Shown piece after piece: positions 46,497 through 63,135 of a stretch of DNA of 64,000 bases. The stretch's first letter is position 1, and each line of letters starts with the position of its first letter. Both the position numbers and the translations under genes were made by a program. Where the stretch lies: contig JAJIRX010000569.1 of the NCBI GenBank assembly GCA_023853785.1, forward strand, positions 186,001-250,000, in the 5' to 3' direction. Below the pieces are notes generated by a model. The model was not told where the DNA came from and searched no databases. It was given only the letters and a program-made list of their open reading frames with translations. The stretch is from Psilocybe azurescens (taxonomy: Eukaryota > Basidiomycota > Agaricomycetes > Agaricales > Agrocybaceae).

Positions 46497-49198
46497 TCAG
46501 AAACTGGGTGAACCTAGCTTGACAGCATTCATGTTCTCCATTGCAGTTGCGATACGAGCAAGATTTGCATAAAAAGTCGACCGATTGGCCAAATCCTGCT
46601 CCAGAACAGCGGCAATACGAGTAAGATTTGTATCGATGGAGGTCAACCTATTGACCAAATCCGCAGAAATAACAGCACCATCGTTGGAAGATACAGGTGC
46701 CGTTAGATTTGGTTGAGCGGGAATGTCAACGTCGTCCAATGTATCATCTTGCGGATACTCCGGTAAATTGTAAGGTTCGAGAGGCGGCAGTTTGGCCAAT
46801 TCAGTCGCATAACTGATGGGTCGTCTTTCTTCGACGACCCTGCCGTACCTTGGACACGGAACGTAACCGATACATCCAAGGCGCTTGACTGGGAACTTCG
46901 GGCCTTCTTGCATAATAATTTTGAATGCATACACTCGTCGACATGATAAGTCAACCAGCGCCATGACCGTCCACTCCCATTCACCAAAACTTGATCTTTG
47001 CGCAAATTGAGTCATTTCGTGCTCTGTTTGTTCTGATTGAAGAGCTTGATAAACCAATGTCTCTAGGTGTCTGATAGAGATGTAGCTGCCTCCGATGACA
47101 ATTACGTGCAATGGGTCCTCAGAAGGCCGTACGTGAACGCAGGTACGGTCCAAAGACTGAGGGTCATCGAAGAAAAAGAATGCAGAATCAGTCTCGCTGC
47201 GTGTTTGGAAGAGGAATGGCTTGTGAACGTATTCAATCACGAGAGAGCACTGTTCTCCTTCAATGTCTTCAACGACAAGTTTGATGCGAAGAGGTCGATG
47301 TCGGGCCATTAGCCAGTCATTTTTCGCTTCTTCTTCAGAACGTGGCACCACCACCTCAAAATCTAGCAGCCATGGTTGACGCGGCTCAATCGTCACCGGC
47401 AACACATCTATGCCATTGAGAGCCTTTACTGGTGCATACTCCGGATCACCGACCATACGATAGAAGGCCGAAACGGAGGCAATAGTGACGGGGTTTAATG
47501 AACCAGCTAGATTGTTGTTAAAAACAGACACTTTTCCTCTGAAGAATTCATTGGCACTGAACATCATCCGGTTGTGTGTAAGAGGAGGATCCGATGCCGA
47601 TTTAAGGATGACACGAAAGGAAGGCGTAGTCCTGGACTTGAAATTGGTACGGACTGGGCGTGATGGCGTATCTCTGACAGCTGGACCAAATGTAACAGTC
47701 TGCGGGAGGTCATACTCAGTGGACGGAGTATACGACCACATTCCACCTTCGGAAATGGTAAGAATGTCACCGGATTTCTGGCAGGTAGTTATATCTATGG
47801 GGCATACGCGGACCCAGGGCTCAGTCGATGTCGAGGCCTTAGCCTTTATTTGGATCCCAGATATCTTGCCTGAAGCATCAAGGGACCATTCGGCGAGAGC
47901 ATAGTCTGTTTCATCCTTCGATGTTCGAAAAATGAGTGTACTATGAGTAAGCTTGACAGATTTCGAAGCATCTTCCAACTCTTTGGGCTGTGAATGTGTT
48001 GAGATAGTACGGATGTTCGTAATGAACAGTGCCAACAATGATTAACAATGTGTTTTCTCCGATGCGGCCACCAGTTGAGGTCGAACGCAATAGTTGGCCC
48101 ACAAATGCTTTCTGGACGTTGTCGGTTTGTAAGTTCCGATCCTTGACGTTTGTCCACTCCTCTTTGGTCAGAGCCGCCGCATATGAGAAGAAAAGCTCAT
48201 ACGGATAATCGCAATGGTGATTTTCCCTGTGGGCATCAAACTGGCAGGGATAAGTATTGCTGCAACATGGATATTTCTGTGACCAAGTGTTATATTCGCT
48301 GCGGTGAAATGAGCAAGCTGTAGAACCGTTCGTCGACTTCGTAAAGTTTTGGTTGCACTGTACACAGTGGAACTTCTGTTCGTTCTCCGATGCGTATATT
48401 CCCATCGCTATGTCCTTCAAGCCATGTATGATAGCGGAATTGACATTTTCGCGAAGAATACCTTCCAACCGCTCATGGTTTTCTTTAACGGAATCAGCGA
48501 TACTTGCGTTGAGTTGCTCCATGACTGAGTCGTCCATGGCCAAATGTTGTTGCCTGGCAAATTCACTAACAAGCTCTTCGTTATGCAACACTGCATCACC
48601 CCCGCCGTGAACTGCGATGTAAGCCCCACCGGCAATGTCTCCTGCATCGGCAGGTACACCACGGGTCAAGATTTCCGATTTGAACGGTTTGGTGGATTTG
48701 AAGGCTCATCAAGAGGTCTCTGCAGCAGCCATTGATGCCTTCGGCGCACACAGAGAATCTATCGCGATTGGACATCTTGAGACGTCGAGCGACGCGGCTT
48801 TGTTTGCGATATGTGAGGATGAGGGCGGTAGCATCCTTGAGGACTTCCTCCACACGCTTGACAATGAGCTCCCTGGTCGCTGCCAGTATCTTGACATCTT
48901 TAAGCGCTGGAAGATGACTGAGCATGAAGGTAACGCGCTCCACCAAATCGTTGCACTTTGCGTCTGCATCTTGTGCTCTTTTCTCCACATCGATGATGAT
49001 TTTGAGCAAGATGAATGCTGGGGCAATGAAAGGAAGTTCCTTCCCTACTTCTGAGAGACTTTCAAGGACCTGTATGGCCGTCCCTATGGTGCTACTGTTG
49101 AACATGGGATCCACGATGTTGACAACCTTGGCGATGGATGTGGTTTTCGCTGCTACGTGCCCATTTTCGCCACCTTCTCCGTTCAGTTCATGATTCAT
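46497..49198 (-). CDS. Helical-bundle protein with CHORD-like zinc finger (possible cell-death/immune adaptor)
   Basis: The protein is about 890 residues with no family I can name with certainty. Residues 20-190 are helical: VNIVDPMFNSSTIGTAIQVL, ELPFIAPAFILLKIIIDVEK and RDRFSVCAEGINGCCRDLL. The pattern resembles the four-helix N-terminal bundle of fungal NLR and MLKL-like proteins. At about residues 278-325 lies a Cys/His cluster: FHCVQCNQNFTKS, ACSFHRSEYNTWSQKYPCC and HRENHHCDYPYELFF. It resembles a CHORD zinc finger, with C-x2-C, C-x2-H, W, CC and H-x3-HHC. The C-terminal half is beta-rich (VVVPRSEEEAKNDWL, LVVEDIEGEQCSLVIEYVHK). The last 60 residues form a heptad repeat (VNRLTSIDTNLTRIAAVLEQ). 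Two one-base shifts (near 48670 and 47990) join the frames. Functions are inference only. Confidence 0.6.
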
Positions 49199-49972
49199 AG
49201 TAGCGTAGTCCCTACAAGTATGGTCAGTATCTCTCTACAGTGGATGATTGAACCAGACGTACATAGTTTGGGATTGTTCCATAGCAGATGCGTATCAGAT
49301 ATGCACTGAAACCCAGTGTGAGAGGTAGAGTGCTTATAGCCCGTTTTCTAACCGATTAAGGAGTGCAAAAGGCTGCCACGACATTTGTAGAAGTGGCAGA
49401 TAGTGATGTTGTATCGAGCATCATGTAGTGACCGTCAAAGCTAAAGATGAGTATTGACACTGATGGCAGCCTGAGGGCGGTCTGCTGGCTGTGCCTCTTA
49501 TCAATTGAACGGCAGTTGGTGAGGGCAGGAGACCAATGACAATTCAACGTTTCAGAGCAAGCTCTCAAGAGCGATTTTCACCGAGGTTACGAATTGCTCA
49601 CTATTTCCTTGCTTGCTTAAATTCTATAGGTCTCGGTCATCGCAACATTTTAACACCTTTACATACGCGTGACGGAAAGAGAGCGCTTCGCTCAGGCATG
49701 CTCCGGCGCTCATCAAAATGCCAGGGGATCACGTGAGCTTAGACATTTTGCCATCGGGCAGTAAGGTATTCCCGCACCTTGTAATATTGTTTTAGGCAAC
49801 CAAGGCGTGAGCCTCCAGCGGCGGTAATTCTCTCTGGTCTCAGAATAGCATGCGTGAATTTCATACAAAAGTAAACCTGAATGGATAAATGATAATCGAT
49901 GACCGTTAACACTACTACACATACAAGATATGGAAAGCAAGCGCAGAAAAGAAGTTATTTGCATTTCATCGA
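49199..49972. other. Intergenic region
   Basis: This is the promoter of the preceding minus-strand gene and the 3' region of the SYLF gene. A stretch at 49340-49560 contains no gene features. No RNA gene was recognised. Confidence 0.35.
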
Positions 49973-50996
49973 TTAGTGACCATCAGCGTCAAAAACCATG
50001 TGATTATCTGGATGGCCTCCAATTGGTGAAGGCACATAGGCAGATTCCGGCAATCCAGTCTCATCGAGACCCTCCGCTGCCTCGATAATCTCATACAATC
50101 TTGAAGCAACCTCAGGAGGAGGTACGCGCCCACCAAGAATGTCCTTAGCGGGTACTGGAGATCCATAGAAATCGCGGTTGGCATCCTTCCTTTCGATAAG
50201 GACTGTCCCTTCAAGAGACAGGCCAGCGAACAGGCCTAACATAGCACCATTAGCCCCTGTATAAAAGAGAAAAAATCAAGCAATTAAGTGGCGCACCTTT
50301 CGACTTTGAGTATGAGAACATGGGCGCTGGATGCGCTAGCGAGGCCTGTACACTTCCTCCTGTCCCTATGGGTCCAGCACTCGCGCTGATGTTTCCCCCA
50401 ATAGTAACATTGCCTCCCATCGAGAATGCACGTACAGCATCTTCACTGTTCAGCACGATCACAAAGTCAGTGATGTCTGCTCCTATCTGCAAACCCCATC
50501 CCACACCCCCCTGTTGCAATACACGATGGTGCAGACCAGGATCCATCGGGAAGACGAGCGATAACAAGACCAGAGCCTGCCTTGCCTGAGAACACGAAGC
50601 CAGCTTTAACAACTTGGAAGATTGCGAGACCTGTATCACCATTACATTACCAGTGCAATCAGTAATGAGATTCCACAATCTAGATTAGGGCCCTTGCCTC
50701 GAGCTCGTTGCAGAACAGCTTTCGGGATGGCGTTAAGCGCTGACTCGGGTCGGTCGGGATCCGCTGTTAAGACATGACAATAAGAGAAAGATAGGGACTA
50801 TATGCATGAGGCATTGTTACGAACCGAGGAAACTGTCCAAGATGTTTGCTGCTTTCTCTGCTTCTCCAGGGAGCGAAAATGTCTGTACGAATTCTCGAGA
50901 TCCTGAAGCGACTTTGGTTGTACTAGCTTGAACGAACGCTGTTGCTTGTATTCCAGCCTTCTGCGCCCCCTTACGAAATTTATCGAGCATAGACAT
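49973..50996 (-). CDS. SYLF-domain (Ysc84-like) lipid-binding protein
   Basis: This is a SYLF (DUF500) protein. Members bind phosphoinositides and actin-regulating partners at endocytic sites. ATG at 50996 opens SMLDKFRKGAQKAGIQATAF. After an intron come DPDRPESALNAIPKAVLQRA and GLAIFQVVKAGFVFSGKAG, then the domain core SGLVIARLPDGSWSAPSCIA, GGVGWGLQIGADITDFVIVL and GGNVTIGGNISASAGPIGTG. It continues LFAGLSLEGTVLIERKDAN and FYGSPVPAKDILGGRVPPP. No SH3 domain follows, unlike yeast Ysc84. A C run at 50506-50511 on the plus strand is one base too long for the frame. The family call is firm. Confidence 0.9.
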
Positions 50997-51227
50997 GATT
51001 AGAGGATTCAACGACCGAGGTCCGACTGTGTTAGGAACGAGAACAAAGGAGTCAGTAAGCACTCTTTGCTCGGTATCCAATAACCTATGTCTTACGTCAT
51101 CGCACATGTATTTGACTCTAAATGACTTGTACACTTCAAAGCTGTATTTAATTTAAGAAAACTGAAATACCAAAGAAATACATGATAATAGTTTGAAATT
51201 TTTACATTGACGGGCACGTCCAGCTTA

Positions 51228-53450
<2,223 letters not shown>

Positions 53451-54670
53451 TCTGATCGATGGGCAAATGCAATGAAGACGGCCTCGTATTTATACTCCAT
53501 CAAGGCCACCTCTGAAGACATTCGTTTCGCAGACTCCCCAAACTTTCATGAATAGTTCTAAATAGAAGCACGAGGGTACGGGAAAATGTACTCTGCGCTA
53601 TTCGGAGAAGGCGTTCGAAATGAAGGACGCGTGGTCCTGAGGATTTTGGAATGGAAATTTCTTTAGTCTTGTTGCTCGAACAGCCTGCTGCCTAGCCTCC
53701 AAGTCGTGTTCTGGCATCAGTCGCCCAAGATTTTCCTACACGGCATTAGTATTAATTTCAACACATGACTGGTGTGGATGATCTACCAGGATCTACCTCA
53801 GCCTGATGAGCGGCGGCAGCATCCTCTAACAGTGATCAAACATGATGATGCCATCCATGCTTAAATGTACCTGTGTCATTCACCGCTTCTTCGGACATAA
53901 GATGTGTTTTCCAAGATACCAAGAAAGTGAAAGCCACGTTAGCGGACCGAGGAATGTTCAGGAGGAAGGGGCTTGAAGGAGGAAATAAAGTAAAGAGATT
54001 CGGATTTAATTCCAGTTTGGGATTCCGGTCACAAGAAAGCTTTGCCATGTGGGGGATCGAAATCAACCCCGCATGAACCATTTGACAAACCCATTTGGTA
54101 TCTCTCCATCCAAATTTAACTGCTGTAGGACCTCTATTTCAGCGACATATTGACATCGCTCTCGTTGTGTGTTTATGGTCGAAAAAATCTGCTGTATGTA
54201 GTATCGTATTAAAAGCAGGATATATATTTTGAGATCAATCGACGAGTAACTAAGTACTCTCACAAGGGACCCGGAGATAGTAGAAAGCATAACGGCTGCA
54301 AATGTTTTAAAATGATCGGAATTTGACGCTAGGTACCATCTTTGGCGAGTGACACAAGGTTCCATTTAGTGGCTTATAGTGGTTGGGAACATTTTACTAA
54401 GTTTTAAAGTAGAGTCCTCGCATGCTTCACCGTACCCAAGGCCTAAGCAACATCAATTTTGGAGTGATTTAAACGATAAACAGAAGTCATGTTAAAAGGT
54501 ATACAGATCATACGGCTACAAGGGGGCAAAGAAATTTTGATAATACAGATGTCTGGCTATAGTCAAGAACTTGTAAACAGAGCTTTTCTGACGAATATAC
54601 TAGGACTATTGAAAACAATTGCGACCACCCGTATCTTGTGTTACGACACCATTCTGCTGCTGCACGGAAT
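53451..54670. other. Intergenic region between the two glucoamylase genes
   Basis: The left edge carries the copy 1 promoter (TATA box at 53487-53494). The rest, about 53,560-54,670, has only short frames without recognised features. Confidence 0.4.
53487..53494 (-). promoter_or_regulatory. TATA box of glucoamylase copy 1
   Basis: On the minus strand the sequence reads TATAAATA, 37 bases upstream of the ATG at 53450. Confidence 0.55.
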
Positions 54671-56824
<2,154 letters not shown>

Positions 56825-59219
56825 TTTGACTAGAGGGGCTTTGGGGAAAGACCTGGAGATGCTAATCCAGAGTACAATTGCATGCTCTTTATACTCGCTG
56901 AAGTCGACCTCATGAATATTCTTCGAGTAAAATTTCAAGGCCGTTGGTAGCAGACATAAAGAGAATGCGACACAGATTGAAAATATAGCCCCGAAAAGAA
57001 TACTCGATCGCATGGCAAATGGAACTGTGATTGGTAAAAGACCGGAGTGTGTAAGATGTACCATATTGAATGCGCAAGTTAACCGTCTTGGCTTCGAGTC
57101 GCGCTGGTCAACTGACGTTGAACTGACGTAGATCGAGTCTTCAACGAAAGCCTAAGGTGCAGATCAGACGATAAGTTGAGTTGGAAAGAAAGAAAGGATC
57201 AGGCTGAATATATCGATAAAAATTTACTGTTCAAGCCAAGATAAAGCTCAAAGGCACAATGTACACCGGCCTAAACAAGCAGCTCGTAAAGTCCAAGTCA
57301 AGTCTGAAGGTCTGAAGCACGAGCTCAAGAGCACGAGTCAGCGGAGAAGTTGACGCGTTGAGTTGGGGCCAATAAAACGCTCCCCTTACTGCGAAGTGGC
57401 TGTCAGGTAAACAGTTGGGTGATGTAGTATGCGTAGAGAGTCCTGGTCCTCATGAACGTTACTTTTGCGGAAGCAAACTCTAAGCATGACCGACTTGAAC
57501 TCGAGTGACGGCGAAGCCGAGCGCCTAGTCACAAATATCACGTCACTTTATGTTATGTGGCATCTACGTACATGCTACGGCCAGTGCCCATGACCCTTCG
57601 CAGAATCATTCGGATTCAATGTTCAACGTTCAAGGCTGTTCAAGGCCGGAATTACCACGTTTCTGCAATTAATCGCCCACGCGCGCGAGGACGCATGTCG
57701 CTTCCCTTTCGGTCCTTTCCTCCGCGGTCTACCAGAGCAACCCCTGCCCAGTGCCCTTCATATTTTATTTCTGATGTCTTTTGTTATTTTCTGCCCGTTG
57801 CTCGCATCGACATATCTCCGGCCTCACTGATACAAGTCTGTTTATGCATGCGATCCGATGTCCCCGAAATCCGAATCAAATAGAGGTTCTTTTGGTTCTT
57901 TTATGCAACCACCTATCTGACCACGGGGCTAGTCGAAACTCAAAAACCCTGACGGTCCCTGGGGTGTACTAACCACTCCTCACACCCGATCTTCTCCTTT
58001 TGCCAAAACATGGAGCTAATTACACTCGATACGCTCGTTCCGAAGCTTCTGGACGCAATACCCTAGCCATGTGCTTTTTCTGTAGTCCTGGATGACCAGA
58101 CAGGACTAGATCCAACCTCACATAAAGGCATTGCTTCTCCTCTTATTGGATAGGTACAGATAGGTACCCTCGTTGTGTTTGCACCCGGCAGGATACCCTA
58201 GGATACCTCAGGATACCCCACGATCTCTATAGACGCCGCCTGAATAGCGAGACATTGAAATATGTCGGAATCGATGACTGATCAATGCTGAGAATCTCCT
58301 TGTCTGTCAACCAGGCCTATTTAGAAATATGAAGTACACACTAGGCTTCGAAGTTTGAGTCTACAACTCTCAAAGATAGCCTCCCCACAAACCCCAATTT
58401 GCGGGGTACCCCGTATCAGTGGGGATTGGTTGGCCCCGCGATAGACCCCGAATTACTATAGATTACTATTCAGGATTACATTTTCACTTCACAAGCTGCT
58501 GATAACATGACATCCACAGTATAGGTACGCATCTTTTGCGAATTTCTGATGGAAGTGCGTTCACTGCATGTGAAATCGACTGCAAACTCACTTCTGATTA
58601 TCCACACTTAGTAGCACTTAGTAGGAGAAAAACTGGCCCCAATACCGATTTACAGGATCGGCAGTGGCTTGTTGGGTACTCAATACGTGCGTCACGCTCG
58701 CATGGTCGAACAACCCATCAAATTGATACTTTCCCGAGGTTCTGCGTATTTTCTAATGCACTTTCCTTAGAGTTTCCGATCGATGAGCCTCATATGTACA
58801 GATTTACTCTGCTATATATCGGCGACGAGTAACAATCCGATGGTCGTCAGAGTGAGGCGAAGTGGCCTAAGAATTTGGAAATGTGGAAGAGGTTGCAAGA
58901 TTATCTGAGTTCAAGGAATCATATGTCTTTGCTCCTTTTGATTTTCCCCAAAATTCAAAGTTTAATCCAAGGAACCGCCCACTTTTCACTTTTCGTGTCA
59001 TGTTCTACGCAGTCGGAGAAACACGTTTGTTTTAAATTCTCGTAGTCCTTAACCTTGCCAGTTGAGTGTTGAACTCTAAATCGCTCACTGTGTCAGACCG
59101 GTCAGGTGCAGTCTCGATGCAGAAATGATGCCGTACCCCCACGTGGCTTGCCTAACATGTCGAGCATTGCTCCCACTTTCATCACTGCCAGCCGTGTCCA
59201 CCAGTCCTATTGACGCAAC
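56825..59219. other. Long intergenic region with GC-rich hairpins and short repeats
   Basis: This 2.4 kb stretch lacks a recognisable gene. Its left end is the copy 2 promoter. Around 58186-58220 the unit GGATACCC/GGATACCT is repeated about four times, next to two copies of TACAGATAGGTAC-like sequence at 58153-58170. At 58381-58450 runs of CCCC and GGGG (CCCCACAAACCCC, GCGGGGTACCCCG, GTGGGGATTGG, GGCCCCGCG) can pair into hairpins, for example around the palindrome CGGGGTACCCCG. No tRNA fold was found. Confidence 0.45.
56887..56893 (-). promoter_or_regulatory. TATA box of glucoamylase copy 2
   Basis: On the minus strand the sequence reads TATAAAG, 63 bases upstream of the ATG at 56824. Confidence 0.5.
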
Positions 59220-60760
59220 ATGGTTTTTGGGCTGCTGTGTCTCTCCTACATAAGTGCTCTCCTTTTCCTGACTATAGCATCACCCGTAGAATTGGAATCG
59301 GATCTCAAATTTGAAGCAAAATCAGACCGTACTTGGTTGTGGGGTTGGGCCTGGGGTACGGAGAGTACTGTTTCTGTTGTTGATCGTTCCCCTGTGGTAT
59401 CTTTCCCCTCAAGACCAGGTGAGTAAATTCATGAGCTCTATCACGCTATGAATTGTCAATTTAAAGAAAGAAAATGTTCCCCATTAGCGGCTTTCGGGGC
59501 AGAGATCAATGATCCGCTTCTGGGATATATTATCCCACTTTCATCATTCACCACACCGTGTCCTGCAAATGTGAATGCCTCAGGTATTGCTCTGCCTTCC
59601 AACTCAGGCTGTCCCGACCTTTGCCTCAATGGTTCCGAGCGACCTACCGAGACATGGATTGCGCTTGTACAAAGGGGGAAGTGCGAATTCGTCAAGAAGG
59701 TTCGCGAGGCACAAAGACTTGGTGCCAAAGCTGTTGTTGTCGGTGGTGAGGACCCAGACGTGTCTGGATTCCCGGACACCTTGGTCAATATGTATAGTCC
59801 TGGTATGCGCAGAGGCATTTTAGTGAAATAAATGAGACGTCTGACCTTTCCAATAGAAGATTCTTCAGATATCAAGATATCGGCCACCTACATCAAGTAT
59901 TCGGACTACGTGGAGCTTTTCACACTTATAACACATTCAAACACCACACATTCCGGCTTGCGCACGCTGTCTTTGCTTATTACAGCAGAGTATTCGGCGT
60001 GGGAGTGGTACTCGTACGTCGAAATTCTGGATAAAAATGAAAACAAACCTTGACTCAGACGTTGCGCAGACCCATCATAACCTTCATAATAATCCTTTTG
60101 TTGCCCTCAGCTTTGACTTTCATTACGCTTCTCATCCATAGAATCCGTGCTGCTAGAGCTGCGCAGCGCGACCGCGCTCCAGAAGATGTCGTCAGGAATC
60201 TTCCATGGCGTGTCTGGACCGGAAATGGATGGGAAAAGCATGAGGGCGGAGAAGATGCAAATGCTGTTCCAGACCTTACCCTCTCGGGAGTCGATCTTGA
60301 GGAAGGAGTTGTTTCAAAAGATAGCTCGACCCCCGACACGGCTGCTGGACCACCTACAGAGGAAAATGCATCCACCTCCTTGCCTGTGATACCTCCCCGA
60401 CAACCAGCCTTGGTTTGAGACACAAGTAGAATGCGCTATCTGTCTGTCAGAGTTTGCTAAAGGTGACAAAGTTCGAGTATTACCCTGTCACCACATTTTC
60501 CATCTCCATGAGGTGGACGAATGGCTTATACAGAGAAAAAAACTGGTACGCTTGTTTGTTTCATCTTTGGCCTTATGTTGTTAAATTGTCTTTCCTAGTG
60601 TCCGGTGTGTAAGGCAGATGTCACACAACCTAAATCAGATCCTCCCACCCATCCTTCTAATGAGCAAACCGAGCAACCTCAGCCACCCCGACCCGCTCCA
60701 ACTGCTGATTCTACAGAACGAACCCCCCTACTCGTGACTAATTCCGAGGACAATAATTGA
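59220..60760 (+). CDS. PA-TM-RING ubiquitin ligase
   Basis: This is a membrane E3 ubiquitin ligase of the RNF13/GRAIL architecture, expected in the endo-lysosomal system. A signal peptide ([20 protein letters not shown]) is followed by a luminal PA domain: [39 protein letters not shown] and [12 protein letters not shown] transmembrane helix reads [20 protein letters not shown]. An acidic cytosolic linker leads to the RING-H2 finger [20 protein letters not shown] with [12 protein letters not shown]. An intron inside the finger precedes [11 protein letters not shown]. It ends [12 protein letters not shown]. One base too many in the C pair at 60408-60409 separates the linker frame from the RING frame and is probably a sequence error. 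Substrates are unknown. Confidence 0.88.
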
Positions 60761-63135
60761 TTTAAGATCCATTTCAACGCTATTAAGATCTTGCACGTAC
60801 CTCCAATGTAATTATTATCCCTTTCCTTGTGGCTTTTATGCAGACAGTGTATTACATCCAGCTATTTATACCAAACGCAAAAATCAAAGTCTATCTTAAT
60901 TTATTCTTCGCTGAAGTCAGTAGTGCGCAAGCTGGCTCCAGGCTCCACATTTAGCACACTACACCGTGTATGAAAGGGGCGGCAGAACTTCAAATACTCA
61001 ACAAATTAGGATGATGGGCCGGGGGTTTCAAACTGATGTTTGCTTCACATTCACGACTTTATGACTATGTAAATAGATGGTTCAAGAAATACATACATTC
61101 CCACAACACTTCCAAGATGCCAGATAGAAACTCAAACATACGTACTTTAAATGTCTTTGGCGAGGCTTACCTTAAAATAACTTCAGGGTTCAAGCTCATT
61201 CTGAATTGAAGTCCCGAATTATCCAAGATCTATCGACAGCCTGAAACTCTTGCACAACAAAAGCTTTTTTTCCGATTCCCGAAGAAACTGACGGTATAGC
61301 AGTATTTTGTACTCACCGTGTCCGGACTGCATGCGCTCCATCTCGGTGTTAGCTTGGATGCCAACGGTCAGCATGCCACAAGCTGCCACAAGCTGGCGTT
61401 GAATAGATTGGCTTTAAGTTTTATATTATCCTTTCGAGATAATAGGTATAAGCCTCGCCGGTGATTTGGTTACTCTGTTACTAAGTATGCAATGAACAAC
61501 TCGAACAACCAATTCAGTTGGTGACAATATTTCTTTGATCTTATCTTATCAGGCTCATTTTGACTCGGATAAATTCCACGTGGCATTGACAGGGCCATCA
61601 CCTGATCGTGCTCTTATTGTTTTGAGCGGTGACTTTCTTTCAACTTTCCATATCCATCTTCTACACACTTTCCTTCTATCGTTGCTTCACTGTTGTCTAC
61701 CGGTCCGAGCTTGCTGCATGCCTGTGTCTCTTCCCACTCTATCTCACCTATCAACGAATAAAATACTGGTAGCAAGTTATCTGGTCAATAGAAACGATAC
61801 CTGCCTGGGATTGGCTTTCGCTGAACAGCATGCTACACACACTTCCTACTCCCCGACCATGGCTTTTTAGTGTCTTTCATGTCCGAACATCAGACATCAC
61901 TTGACGCATCAGACAACTCGTCCTTCACTATAGTGTAACGAGCAAAAATAGCTCCGGTGTCGGAGTTGTCTTCATAGGTGGGCAGATTAGGTGCCCGTCG
62001 GAAAGATGGCCACATTTCGAGTATGAAGAAATCTTTTTATCGTCTTTAACAAGGCCATATTCTGCACTTCTATTGCTTAATGGAAGATAATTCGACTGTC
62101 TTCAAAAGTTCATTCCATCATAAGGGATCCTATCTCAGACCTCGTTGTCGAGACCCGACGGGTATGACATGAATAACAATAAGGCCAGGAACCACACCCA
62201 ATTTATTTCCTAAACAATAAACCATCAAATATTAGGTCAGACAAAGTTGGTGAGTAGGACTAATGCCGCAAGTCACACCCTACCTCGCGTTTGGTCCTCG
62301 TCTTATTGTCTTTCGATCCCAGATTGCTTCTTTCGCGTCTCCCTGGAATGCAGGTTTTGATCCAAATTCGACTATTTTCCCCCGAAATGAGTGCGCTTTT
62401 CCTCGTGGGGTCAAAAATTTTAATGGCAGTCGACTCAATCATAGTGCTATTTCAAGTTTTGGCCTCTTCTCCGTACATGGTCCATGGTTCGGAAAGGATC
62501 TCATTGTTGACTATCACCAGCCCTTCTCATTGTCTTTGGGAAACATAAAGTCTATCTTTCATAATCTTTGATTTTTCTTCTCTTGGTTCCAGTTGTTTCA
62601 CATCTGACATCCATCTCAGTGTATCGCACTTTGCGGCTCTCAGCGCAAGACGTACCTGCTTAGCCATGTCCAGGAAATCACAATCACAAAAAAGAGACAC
62701 AGTATGCTCCCTTGCACCCCTGATCGTCTGGTCTATTGCTGAATACCTCTCTTTATAGCCAAGCCGTGCAAATATTTTCAATACAACAAGTGTCCTCATC
62801 CAGCTGATGTTTGCGATTTCGCCCATGTCATCGTAAACCCAGTCATCCCCTTCCCTGTCGATAGCAATTCAGCATATTGTCGCTACTATTATGCGGGGCA
62901 CTGTGCGAACGGAGCGCTTTGTAGATTTAGGCATGGGCCTGAAGGTAAGAGTGCTCAGGTTCTTCCTTTTGCCCCGACTCTGATGGATGAACAGTGCCGA
63001 CCGCCTCATTGGACGCTGCAACAGGATCCATGCATGAATGGTCTGGATCTACTGTAGATGCCGTACGTTCTTTCTGTAGTTCTTCCTACATCGCCCCCGT
63101 TCAATTACGCATAGACAATCCTAAAAAGCCCGCCT
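60761..63135. other. Long region without a supported gene
   Basis: Several short frames occur: 61535-61870 plus, 62263-62571 plus and 62527-62826 minus (containing KIFARLGYKERYSAIDQTIR). None shows a known family. A hydrophobic segment around 62330-62480 plus (GSKILMAVDSIIVLFQVL) may belong to an eroded membrane-protein gene. Direct repeat of CAAGCTGCCACAAGCTG occurs near 61378-61394. A possible start exon for the next gene lies at 62983 (MDEQCRPPHW). Confidence 0.35.
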
